From Aphrocallistes beatrix (Eukaryota > Porifera > Hexactinellida > Sceptrulophora > Aphrocallistidae), in contig OY725499.1 of NCBI GenBank assembly GCA_963281255.1, forward strand, positions 3,801,148 through 3,865,147: a stretch of DNA of 64,000 nt, written 5' to 3'. The stretch's first letter is position 1. Every line of letters begins with the position of its first letter. This document shows, in pieces, positions 55,601 to 64,000 of the stretch. A program made the position numbers and the translations under genes. The notes under the pieces are model-generated. The model was not told the origin of the DNA, made no database searches, and worked only from the letters and a program-made list of their open reading frames with translations.

Positions 55601-58600
55601 ATACGACTGTGTATGTCATCGAGACGATACGAAATGGCGCCTAAGACCATTTGGCCACAATCCTAAGAGTTTCAAGGTTCTATGAACTCAGCATACCGAA
55701 TACCCACATTCAAAACCAGGTTGACGACTATGTATATTAAGCTTTCCTAGAAATACAATTCTGGTATTTTTATTGTCTCCGTGACATACATCACCGTGTC
55801 TAAGTAAGTCATGATATGATGCACGAGTTTCAAGTTTATATGTATATATGTTAGGACAAATTTGCGAAATCAACAATTATGCATAATTGCCGACAATTAT
55901 GCATAATTGTTCATTTCGCAACAATTATGCATAATTGTTCATTTAATACAACAATTATGCCTATTCTACATATATTCGTAGATATTTACTGCACTTTTCG
56001 AGCCATTTTTTGTAATTTATTATGCCATCCCTCTAGTTTATTATTAGTTCTAGGACAGTGTGTGTGTTCGTCGAATACATTCCACAAAATGAGTGAAAAC
56101 TGCCCTACCAACCAAGTCTCTTCAAATTATTTTATAAATCCTTATAGGAAGATTCAGGTATAAATGCTAGGGTTAAAATTCATTTAGACCCAGAACTTTT
56201 GGGTGAAGATGTTACCAGTAATATCGAAAATCAACAGAATGTTAATTAGAATTCTAATTAGATATACTACATGTTTAGCTTATCTAATTTTTTGATACAA
56301 TACATACATCCTCAATTGGAGAAATCGGGTTAACTGTGAAAAAAATGGTCCCCCGGACCAATATTCCATGGAAAATTTGTCCATGCATGATCAAAACTTT
56401 CAGCATAGGACCAATTTTCCATGAAAAAAATTGGTCCCCTGGATCAAAATTTTCGTGACAGCACCATTAACAATTTTGCATAATTGTTGCTTTCATTTTA
56501 AACAATTATGTAAAATTGTTCATTTCACAACAATTATGCATAATTGTCGTATTAGATGAACAATTTTGCATAATTGTTGATTTCGCAAATTTGTCCTAAC
56601 ATATATATTAATAATCATGACATAAGGCATCCTATACTAGGAGCTGAAAATACGTTTTGGTTTTCTCGATGAGGCAAAAACATATTTGGATGTAATCACA
56701 AGGAAATTAATGGTAAGATAAAATGTCCTCGAATGCACTTTTCTAGTGATGAGTAGTGACTCTTGTTATATTATTATGTTTGGCAACATGTACACATTTT
56801 GTGTGAGGTAAATATACCTAAATTGGACATTTGGCTAGAATGAAAATAAATGTCTTCTAATTAATACTATGGTACATATTTTTCTGAGATTGACCATCAA
56901 ATGATCTCAAATGAAATTGAATGTCCTAAGGAGTCAATATTGAAATTAAACACCACAAAGTACAGATCCTATGATATTGTACAGTATTATATATTGTTTT
57001 AATAGTACTAAGAATTAACTGGAATCCGTAACAACTTAGGAGTAGGAGTAAAATGTTCAAACAAACTTACCTTCACAACTTGTGGACGGAACTCAATGTT
57101 AGTTGAGCAGAAAGATTGAGCAGATTCAGTTAAAGTTTCTTTCAGATTATTCCGATTTAGAACCTAGAAATTACAAATTAAAAGTTTCAGTTTCATAATC
57201 GAAACAATTTTTTTTGCTTACAATAGATACATAAAGTAAACAAATCTCAAAAATATGCTAGAAACTTGCTTTAAACGGTTGACATGGGGTTTTCAGGGGT
57301 GTAGATTTCGAATATCATATTTTCGAGTAAATTTGATGATCAATTTGTTTACTTTTGTTTACAATAGATACATAAACTAAACAAATTACAAAAATAGGCT
57401 CGAGACTAGCTTTCAACAGTTGACATGGGGTTTTCAGGGGTGTATATTTCGAATATCATATTTTCAGATCCATATGATAAATTATTCGTTGACCTTTGTT
57501 TACAATATTTATATAAAGGAAAAGAATTCCCAAAATATGTTAGATTGAGTAACTCCAGGCGCCCGCAGGGCGACTCTGCGGACACACAGTGTCCGCAAGC
57601 CGTGCAGCGCAAGCAAGCGAAGCGTGCTTGTTCTAAATATTTAAGTGGTAAATAAAATGACCAAAATAAAAAAATGCACAATAATATTATACGTTCATTT
57701 TTATCATGTATCTTGTGTTAATACTTTCAATGAAGAAATTACGTTTATTACTAAACAACATTTCCTCAAAAAAAAACCTTGAATAATGTTAATTGATAAA
57801 TTAGAATTCTCTATGTCATATTGCGAGACATATCTACGTAATTGGATTATATGTTATATGATCTTACATATATTTTAGATTACATTTTCCTGTTTGCTTA
57901 CAAATGAACTAATGTATATTCATATGCAAATTCGGATATTTAAACCTTACATGGATAAACTAAGGGTAATTACATAATATTATCTGATATATAAAGGTTT
58001 AATAAGATAGCATATATGCAATAATGAGCTTACAATATATATAAACTTAATTACTGACACTATAACCAATGGAAAGTCCCTCAAATTAGTTCATATAAAG
58101 TTGATTATAAAACAAAGGATTTTTGGGAGAAATTATTATTAATATTAATTCAAATTTTATCAAGTAAACAAAAACATCTTAAATTAGCATTGTGTGATAT
58201 GAATAACAACAAAGATGGGAAATTTAGGTACTATTTTAATAATAAGCAATCAACATAAAAATTACACCATGCAAGATTATAGTTTTGGATATAGCATTAG
58301 TAGACTTTCCACTTGTGTAATCATTACTTGATTATGGCGATGGATTTGTTTTTTTCAGTAAACAAGGTAAAGTTTTGGAAAAATACCCAACATCTTTAGG
58401 GTCAAAATAATATTGCTTGCTTACTCGTACGAATCGCTCTTAAGCAAATGTAAAATCCTTATAGCAGCATATGTCACTGAGTAAACAGATACAGTTTTAG
58501 TTACTATTTCAGAATATTAATGGTGTGAAATTTTCCAAATCTAGAGCAATTTCTATCGTTTCTCTTATTGTTTGAACCTGTAAAGAAATAGTAGAAAAAA

Positions 58601-58672
58601 CGGTTTCTACTATACTATAACTTGATAATGTCTGATTAATTAGGTTATTCATGTCAAAGAAAGTATCTAGGA

Positions 58673-58722
<50 letters not shown>

Positions 58723-59166
58723 TATGGTAGTACTTTTGGATTAAAGTTGCCAAGGATACAGCTCCCAATGACGAACACTAATCTGAGTTCGGACTGCTTG
58801 AGGCAAAACTCCCTGAATCTGTCTCTCTTGTTTGAGGTGTAAGTGAGTGTTCTTAGACCTTTCGAAGCTACGAAGCTATCATCTAATGAGTGAACCTTCA
58901 GAATCTTGAACTGTAAATCCAGTAGACTAGAAGAATACACACGTTTCAAATCATTTTGAAACAGAATTGCTGAGAGGAATTGAATAACACAGATAGTACA
59001 GTATGAAATGCTTACATTCGTATATGCTAAAAGGTGGAAAATTGGAAAGTTGGAACAGCAAATCAATATTCCCCACAATTAAGTTGTCCAATAACAAACA
59101 AAGCTTACCTAAACTACTAAGATTAATTATGGCAAACGAAGCCATTTTAAGGGATGATAAAATCCA
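52415..59166 (-). CDS. ZFYVE26: ZFYVE26 (spastizin)-like gene, partial
   Basis: Minus-strand spliced gene assembled from exons at 59109-59166, 58734-58969, about 58512-58577, 57071-57163, 53933-55174 and 52415-52630. Vertebrate ZFYVE26 is a large protein of endosomes, lysosomes and the midbody that works with spatacsin and AP-5 in lysosome reformation. The exon reading matches, by recall, the stretch upstream of the FYVE finger: SLKMASFAI near the start, TRSESLGKLATFVCLP, an IFLDIPVLKAYFEDS segment, QLCLNILQHAYSNL, LEKLKIYSEIL, and RKGEFELAKRWAKIHQVPDP. Splice sites are good and phase 0 at most junctions. The N-terminal and C-terminal (FYVE) parts were not found. Alternative: another helical-repeat scaffold of the same family. 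Confidence 0.7.
52631..53932 (-). other. Intron of ZFYVE26-like gene
   Basis: Holds the GTCCCG-rich MITE at 53651-53833. A plus-strand open frame at 53026-53307 has no recognisable domain and is not called. Confidence 0.6.
53651..53833. mobile_element. MITE with GTCCCG-rich interior
   Basis: Copy of the 26272-26484 element: TTGCCAACTG at the left, AGTTGGCATG at the right, GTCCCGC words between. In an intron of the ZFYVE26-like gene. Confidence 0.7.
53933..55174 (-). CDS. ZFYVE26: ZFYVE26-like large exon
   Basis: 1,242 nt, 414 codons, phase 0 at both ends. The acceptor is TTTGTAG before ETKTVMVPEF, and the donor is GTTAGT after KIYSE; the open frame continues seven codons into the intron before its stop. 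A low-complexity Ser/Arg/Glu-rich linker (about residues 130-185 of the exon) separates two predicted helical parts. The C-terminal part (RWINAFDIVNSE, AWYLQLRDLILIGCANYI, DTQLCLNILQHAYSN) aligns by recall with the ZFYVE26 region before the FYVE domain. The long intact frame argues for an active gene. Confidence 0.78.
55175..57070 (-). other. Intron of ZFYVE26-like gene
   Basis: 1.9 kb. Contains the iterated-palindrome element at 55843-56607. No exon was recognised in the remainder. Confidence 0.6.
55843..56607. mobile_element. TIR element with iterated 18-bp palindromes
   Basis: Terminal inverted repeats of about 45 bp (ATATATGTTAGGACAAATTT and complement). Next to each end lie repeated copies of the palindrome ACAATTATGCATAATTGT: three full copies plus a partial one on the left (55873-55960), about four with substitutions on the right (56468-56580). 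The centre has inverted GGACCAAT...TTCCATG words near 56350-56450. No coding sequence. Palindrome clusters next to the ends suggest multiple protein-binding sites. Confidence 0.75.
57071..57163 (-). CDS. ZFYVE26: ZFYVE26-like exon
   Basis: 93 nt, 31 codons, phase 0. Acceptor TTTCTAG and donor GTAAGT are both near-consensus. It encodes VLNRNNLKETLTESAQSF... joining directly in frame to the 53933-55174 exon. Confidence 0.75.
57190..57632 (+). mobile_element. Helentron-like repeat, 5'-truncated
   Basis: Three tandem internal units of about 130 bp (each with TTTACAATAGATACATAAA or a variant and GGTGTAGATTTCGAATATCA) followed by the hairpin end GCAAGCCGTGCAGCGCAAGC...GCGTGCTTGT. It lies in an intron of the ZFYVE26-like gene, 27 bp from an exon's acceptor. 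Confidence 0.7.
58512..58577 (-). CDS. ZFYVE26: ZFYVE26-like exon, 3' edge unresolved
   Basis: A strong acceptor (TTTTTTCTACTATTTCTTTACAG) precedes VQTIRETIEIALDLENFTP, in phase with the upstream exon and similar by recall to the VLQSLREALELPEP segment of human ZFYVE26. No GT donor occurs before the in-frame TGA at 58509, and the first good donor (ATAGTAACT) lies just past it. The true 3' edge is uncertain. Confidence 0.5.
58674..58719. repeat. (AT)n microsatellite in intron
   Basis: About 23 AT units inside a short (about 156-bp) intron of the ZFYVE26-like gene. By chance the frame stays open through the repeat. Confidence 0.85.
58734..58969 (-). CDS. ZFYVE26: ZFYVE26-like exon
   Basis: 236 nt. 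Acceptor CTCTCAG before the second base of a codon; probable donor GTACTA after NPK. It encodes ILFQNDLKRVYSSSLLDLQF and FREFCLKQSELRLVFVIGSC. Phase agrees with exons on both sides. Similarity to ZFYVE26 is weak here, so this rests mainly on splice phase and an open frame. Confidence 0.55.
59109..59166 (-). CDS. ZFYVE26: ZFYVE26-like exon (first recognised)
   Basis: 58 nt, acceptor TTGATTAG, donor GTAAGC. It encodes WILSSLKMASFAIINLSSL, which parallels the LSPPAMAAFDLACSQ stretch of human ZFYVE26. The Met in it is internal; upstream exons must exist but were not recognised between 59167 and 64000. Confidence 0.6.
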
Positions 59167-59439
59167 CTAATCAAAAAAAAATCCTAAGTAGTAAATTATG
59201 CAATTGTGCAATGTTTTTTTTCCTTTTTTTCCATGATTTTTTTTCGACGTTGTTTTTTTTAGGAAATAGGTAGTATGAAATGTATTATGTTTATCGACTC
59301 AGCAATTATAATTTCCAGATTTGAAAAGAGCACTGTGTTAACAACAAACAAAACAAGCTCCTTACAGGTAATGTATATTTCTGGAATTAACACTCAACAC
59401 TGTATGTTGTGTCACCAGATGCATACTCTCGTCCAATGG

Positions 59440-59690
59440 CGGATTTAAGGGTGGGTAGTCGTCCAATCTCGATCAACCTTTGCCCACCCTAATGCCCACC
59501 ACGCTTAATCGGGACACCGCTTAATCGAGACAACCGCTTAATCAGGACAAGTCTCCAGGAACGGAATGGTTCACATACATAGAAGCTAATACTAAATTTC
59601 ATCGGTTAATTGGGAACTCCGTTTAATCGGGACAAAATATCCGGGACCAAAGTGTCCCGATTAAGCGGAGTCACCTGTAGTAGAAACTTT
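59440..59690. repeat. pogo-like CTTAATCGGGAC repeats in hAT-like shell
   Basis: Repeated CCGCTTAATCGGGACA words (59505-59545) mirrored at 59660-59672, set inside a GTGGCGGATT/GCCGCCCC-type shell (ATGGCGGATTTAAGGGTGGG at 59437; GTAGCCGCCCCTG near 59750). Termini not fully resolved. Confidence 0.55.
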
Positions 59691-60274
59691 ATGAGTTTTC
59701 AGTTGCCCACCCAGTCAGATTTGATGCCTCGCTGATGCCCACCCTGTCGTAGCCGCCCCTGCTCTCGTCCCGTATGTGAAGGATTTCCATCCACTATTTT
59801 TAACGTCCAATGCCAGATGGATTTTGGGATAGGTTTTGTACTTTTATCTTGAATTTCATTCTCGGATTTTGTAAATGCGCATTCAGGTTATTTACTCGTG
59901 AACGACCGAAATCAGTGTTTAGGCAAGAAATATCATTTTATTTAATTGTCACTGTTATTTTAACCTAATGAATAAGATCCCTACATTTTAGGTCGATAAT
60001 GATGGACGAGGAAGGTGTTCAAAGGTGCCTTTTTGTGTTTTGTGTTGGAAATATTAGAAAACAGCACTGAAAGGTGGTTTTGGTATTACGTACATATTCA
60101 AAGATTTTGTGAATCCACTGATACTGAAACCGAAATTTCGGCCGATAACAATTTGCTAATTATTCCAAAGGAGAAAATTTTTCACCATGGACCATGGATA
60201 AGAAATATAAATAGTAATACAGTCGACCCCGCTTAATAGGCTCACATCGGTCAGAGGACATTTTGTCCCGATTA

Positions 60275-61045
60275 CAGGGTGGCTCATAAGTTCTGATACA
60301 AGCTTCATTAAGTATAAAATTTTTTATACTCAAACAATCTTAGTTATTATGGTCTTTAGAGATCGTAATTCGAATATTTTCAATGGTTTTAAAAGATTTT
60401 TCGAGTCTAAGACCTGGAACTGTGTTTTGTAGGGTGAATTTTATGGAGAAAAAATGTGTCCTGGCACGCAGCGAAAATGGAGAATCAAGGTCACTGCTTC
60501 TGTAAAAAATGTCTTCATAATCGATGTTCTATGACGATTTAGCACCAGATACCTTTTATTCACCATGGAATTATTTCATAAATCCATTGAATTCATTATC
60601 AGAAACGAGAGAAAGTTATTATTTCACGAGATCAAATTAGGTACATTTAGCAAAATCACCCAAATTGCACTTTTTTCCACATCACCAAAAATCTGATCCA
60701 AATGGTTCTCAATATGTACTGATATAAACATCCTTTAATTCTACAAATTTAGAGTGTTCGAGGAAAATGTGAGAGCCAATTTTTCCTAGAATTTGAATAC
60801 TCTAGAATGATCATTTGGAAAGCAGTGGGCCCTGATTCTCGATTTTCGCTGCGTGCTAGGACACATTTTTTCCTCATAAAAATCACCATACAAAACATAG
60901 TTCCAGGTCTTAGACTCTAAAAATCTTTTAAAATCATTGAAAATATTCGAATTACGATCTCTAAAGATCATAATAACTAAGATTGTTCGAGTATAATAAA
61001 TTTTATACCTAATGAAGCTTGGCACAGAACTTATGAGCCACCCTG
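60275..61045. mobile_element. Palindromic mariner-type MITE (nested)
   Basis: CAGGGTGGCTCATAAGTTCT ends identical to the 3943-6630 mariner. Arms of about 230-250 bp (60275-60520, 60790-61045) are near-perfect inverted copies. TA target duplication at both ends (60273-60274, 61046-61047). Non-coding. Confidence 0.88.
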
Positions 61046-61115
61046 TAAGCGGAGAACCCTATTAACTGAAAATATTTTGTGTTAGCTTCTATGTGTGATA
61101 GTTATTCTGGTCTAG

Positions 61116-61253
61116 GGGCGTAGCCAGTGGCGCCGACAAGGGCCTGCCAGGGGCTACGGTCCGTCTTAACTGGGCCTGCAGAAACATTTTCTGGGCCTGC
61201 AGGATATTTAGTGGGCCTGCGGGCAGGCTCTGCAGGCCCATTGGATACGCCTA
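61116..61253. repeat. GC-rich GGGCCTGC repeat (nested)
   Basis: GGGGCGTAGCCAGTGGCGCC at the left, repeated GTGGGCCTGCAGG words, GGATACGCCTATG at the right. Likely another small MITE inserted in the pogo-like element. Confidence 0.6.
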
Positions 61254-61335
61254 TGATTCCGGTCCTGCCAAAAGTGACCCGATTAAGCGGTTGACCCGAT
61301 TAAACAGTGACCCTATTAATAAGAGGAGTCGAAAG

Positions 61336-64000
61336 TATTCGACATTTTGTCTGCAATTCGAGTTAGAACCCAAATTCTGGAAGTCAGAGATTAATCTACA
61401 CCAGTATCACTGTATCAATTCTCAATTTGGTCAGTTCAATTCATTTCAGGGAGACGCATATAATGCTGGTTGTTATCCTTTTCGTATTAGCCTGATATTC
61501 CTTGATAACATTACACACCTCTTTCAGTTGTAAAATTGGAATATTCATTGCTGTGTTTCCTTTCGGAACATTTGAATAAACTCCTTCATTTTAATCAATT
61601 TAAGTCTCACAAGTTAATTTTCAGAAACTTAATTATCGTGAATGGAGAGGGATAACTAATTGTGTAAACGAGTTCAGAGTTTCTAGGCTGTACAGAGGAA
61701 AGCTGGCGTGTAGAACACTAACCAGAGGTAGCATTTACAGTTGATTATCGTTCAAACAAGGATAAGACGACGTAACTCCGGTTAAGGAGCAAACTTATCA
61801 AACCCCCTGCCTACGCATATATGAATGGAAGTAGACTAGTTAATTCAATTGCGGACAAGAAATATAATTTTTGACCGGCGGTTCCTTAGGTATTTACTAA
61901 CAAGAGTCGACTGTATTCATTCATTATATAAATCCACTCTCTAAATATTTCTAGCAACAGCCATTTACAATTTGGAATCACTCACGTACAGGAATTACCA
62001 GTCTATGTATGCGGTATGTTTTTCCTATTAAGTTCCATCGTATATTTAAGCATAAACACATTTTGAGGTTCTGGAATTAGAGAATCAACACACTACTTAA
62101 GGAAACTACTCCCTTTCATATTTTAAGATTCTGTTAGTATAGTGTCCAGTAATTTATATTGTTATGTGTCTATCGACGTTATTTTTAAACCGTTTACGAC
62201 TATAAGCAATTTGAATCTTGTTTAGTTGATTACAAACTTATTAAGAATTATTGAAGGCAATATTACTCGAAAAACTTCTAATCTACCAGGAAAGAATCAG
62301 TTTTCAAGATGTTGATCAAATAGAGAAGATCAGAAATTATTTACTGAAAATAATTAATTACCATTTAAAATTGGTAAGTCAGGATTTTCCCCGGAGCAAG
62401 CACTACACATTAATCTTTTTTTCTTAGAAAATCAAGATTAATTCGCTCTACATACTGTAACCATTCGTTTGTCTAAAATGGAGATGTGATCCCATAAGAA
62501 TCTTAACCCAGTTTTATCGGTAATGTACAGAATTATTTGCAATAAATTTAATCAGTTAATCAGATAAAAATTTTTTTCGATTGGACGCAATTAAATAAAA
62601 GTTTTCTAACACGTCTATTTTCCTGGGCTCAAATTAATGAGAACAACATAAATTTTATCTTTTAATAAATATTCCATCACATTTACTGGGAAATCCAGAA
62701 CATTTAAAAAACAGAGTATATCTTCCGCCTCTATCTACTGCCTACCTATAATTAATAAGAGTGATCCCAGAAATAATAATGACTCCAAAGTTCAGACAGA
62801 CTGGAGTGTACCTTCATATTGTGGGAAGCTAAATATATCTTTATCTGTTTACCACACAATGCATGAGTGATATTATAGCTTTGTCATGCAATGTCAGCTC
62901 GAATTGTTTGTGTATTAATCGAGAATTAAAGAAAGTTAAGTCAATGATTATGGGATACCACACATCCCAGGGATCGGCAATCATGTTTGACTAATGCTCC
63001 ATGTCAAGAGCTCGTCGTATCACCTCCAGCCCGGCTTCCAGGAGCTATTGTAATCCGGATAGGTCTCGTTACCCCATTAAACCTGAAATTAAAATTACCC
63101 CCCAACTGAGAATGATTTATTCATTCGCAAAATGATTTGATTGGCTATGAAAACTAAGGAAGTATACTAGACATGTTGTGTAATAGCTTACAAATAATAG
63201 TCTGAACCAAAAATTGCTGTTTCCTGAATGGTTAATATCATAGAATCATTTTCAGAATGGATTACATTATAAGGCAATGCAGGAATCATTATTAGGGAGA
63301 GAGTTAGGAAATTTAGTAAATTGTTCTATAACAAATAAGAACCTATAAAAGTATTAGATCCAATTGCTCGATATTTTTAGCTCAGAACTGTACTATGTGG
63401 CGGGAAATTAGAATTGAAAGGACGCAGTGAGTTTTGGATCAAAACCGATATCTTTCTAATTAACCCTAATAATACATCATCTTCAAATATAGTATTACTT
63501 CAAATCGTTTCATTGAAGGTAGACTATTACCTAAGTATTATAGTATAATTTGAGGATTGAGGCTAGAAGAGATTTTATAATATTAGGAATCCTGAACTAT
63601 CGCAATGAAATATAGAATAGTTCCAGATCAGAATGAACTACCACGGCCATTTTCTAGTTAGAGTTTCGAATTGATAAAATGCGGCCAGACATGAGATGAA
63701 TCGATGAATACAAATTAAAAGATTACATTAACTCATAAAAATATGCTAATACATATTTATGTTAGTAGTCCATCTATAATACCATGGATACGATAAATAG
63801 AACCAAAATATAAGCAATGAGTCTTCATATTTTCATCTACCAATACCATACTAGATTAAGTAATGGGATTTATACAGTAATTCTAAATCTGGATATTCAG
63901 ACACGTATGCAACGTTGAAGTTTATTATAGTCCACCTTGCGTGTTAAAAGAGGAGCTAAAAATAGAATAATGCTGATCTGCTCGAGTTAACTTAATGTAC
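61336..64000. other. Intergenic or intronic, nothing recognised
   Basis: AT-rich sequence expected to contain upstream parts of the ZFYVE26-like gene if its introns are long, but I could not pick out an exon with convincing splice sites. Confidence 0.4.

Larger units (their letters stand above)
60220..61335. mobile_element. pogo-like MITE carrying nested insertions
   Basis: CAGTCGACCCCGCTTAAT at 60220 and ATTAATAAGAGGAGTCG at 61315-61331, TA on each side. Internal CCCGATTAAGCGG words. The site CCCGATTAAGCGG near 60270 is split by the mariner-type MITE at 60275-61045, whose TA duplication restores it if removed. Confidence 0.8.

Noticed and set aside
58674..58719. Tyr-Ile repeat peptide encoded by (AT)n
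   Set aside because: The repeat is better explained as part of a short intron with matching splice phases on both sides.

Overview
This window is invertebrate-animal (metazoan) nuclear DNA: AT-rich, gene-poor and packed with decayed DNA transposons. The animal assignment rests on immunoglobulin-fold (Ig) protein genes, a spliced gene that reads as the animal protein ZFYVE26 (spastizin), GT-AG introns, and mariner, hAT, pogo and Helitron/Helentron-type repeats. I cannot name the species.

The main content is a dispersed family of ten single-exon genes (169-298 codons) for small proteins made of one or two Ig-like domains and nothing else. They lie at 1156-1797(+), 7479-8114(+), 18067-18801(+), 20752-21441(+), 25488-26060(-), 31248-31973(+), 40039-40611(-), 43082-43654(-), 45250-45759(-) and 47593-48489(-). 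None has a signal peptide or membrane segment. The Ig core Trp and Tyr-corner motif (D-F-G-F-Y) are kept in most copies, but the disulfide cysteine pair is absent in every domain, so these look like cytosolic Ig modules. The 'QW(F/Y)...DFGFYR...WVEL' pattern reminds me of the Ig domains of paracaspase MALT1; that link is a hypothesis. Each gene has a TATA box about 35-107 bp before its ATG, in several cases preceded by ACTAGT. The paralogues fall into three subfamilies and are mosaic: some pairs share nearly identical C-terminal parts but have different N-terminal parts, which suggests gene conversion or exchange.

Layout. 1-9 kb: a tandem duplication carrying Ig genes 1 and 2; the promoter-proximal region of copy 2 is split by 3.7 kb of inserted DNA, including a mariner element that carries a 30-unit 45-bp minisatellite. 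9-18 kb: intergenic, with a hAT MITE, a dead mariner, minisatellites and Helentron-like fragments. 18-32 kb: Ig genes 3-6 among palindromic MITEs. 32-39 kb: nested transposon remnants. 40-48.5 kb: four minus-strand Ig genes. 52.4-59.2 kb: minus-strand exons of a ZFYVE26-like gene whose introns hold many repeats, one with iterated 18-bp palindromes. 59.4-64 kb: nested pogo- and mariner-type MITEs, then unannotated sequence.

How the parts may work together is inference. The Ig genes look like a lineage-specific expansion of independently transcribed TATA-driven genes, kept similar by conversion and scattered by transposon insertion. The ZFYVE26-like gene is an unrelated single-copy housekeeping gene; its FYVE-finger exons were not found in the window.
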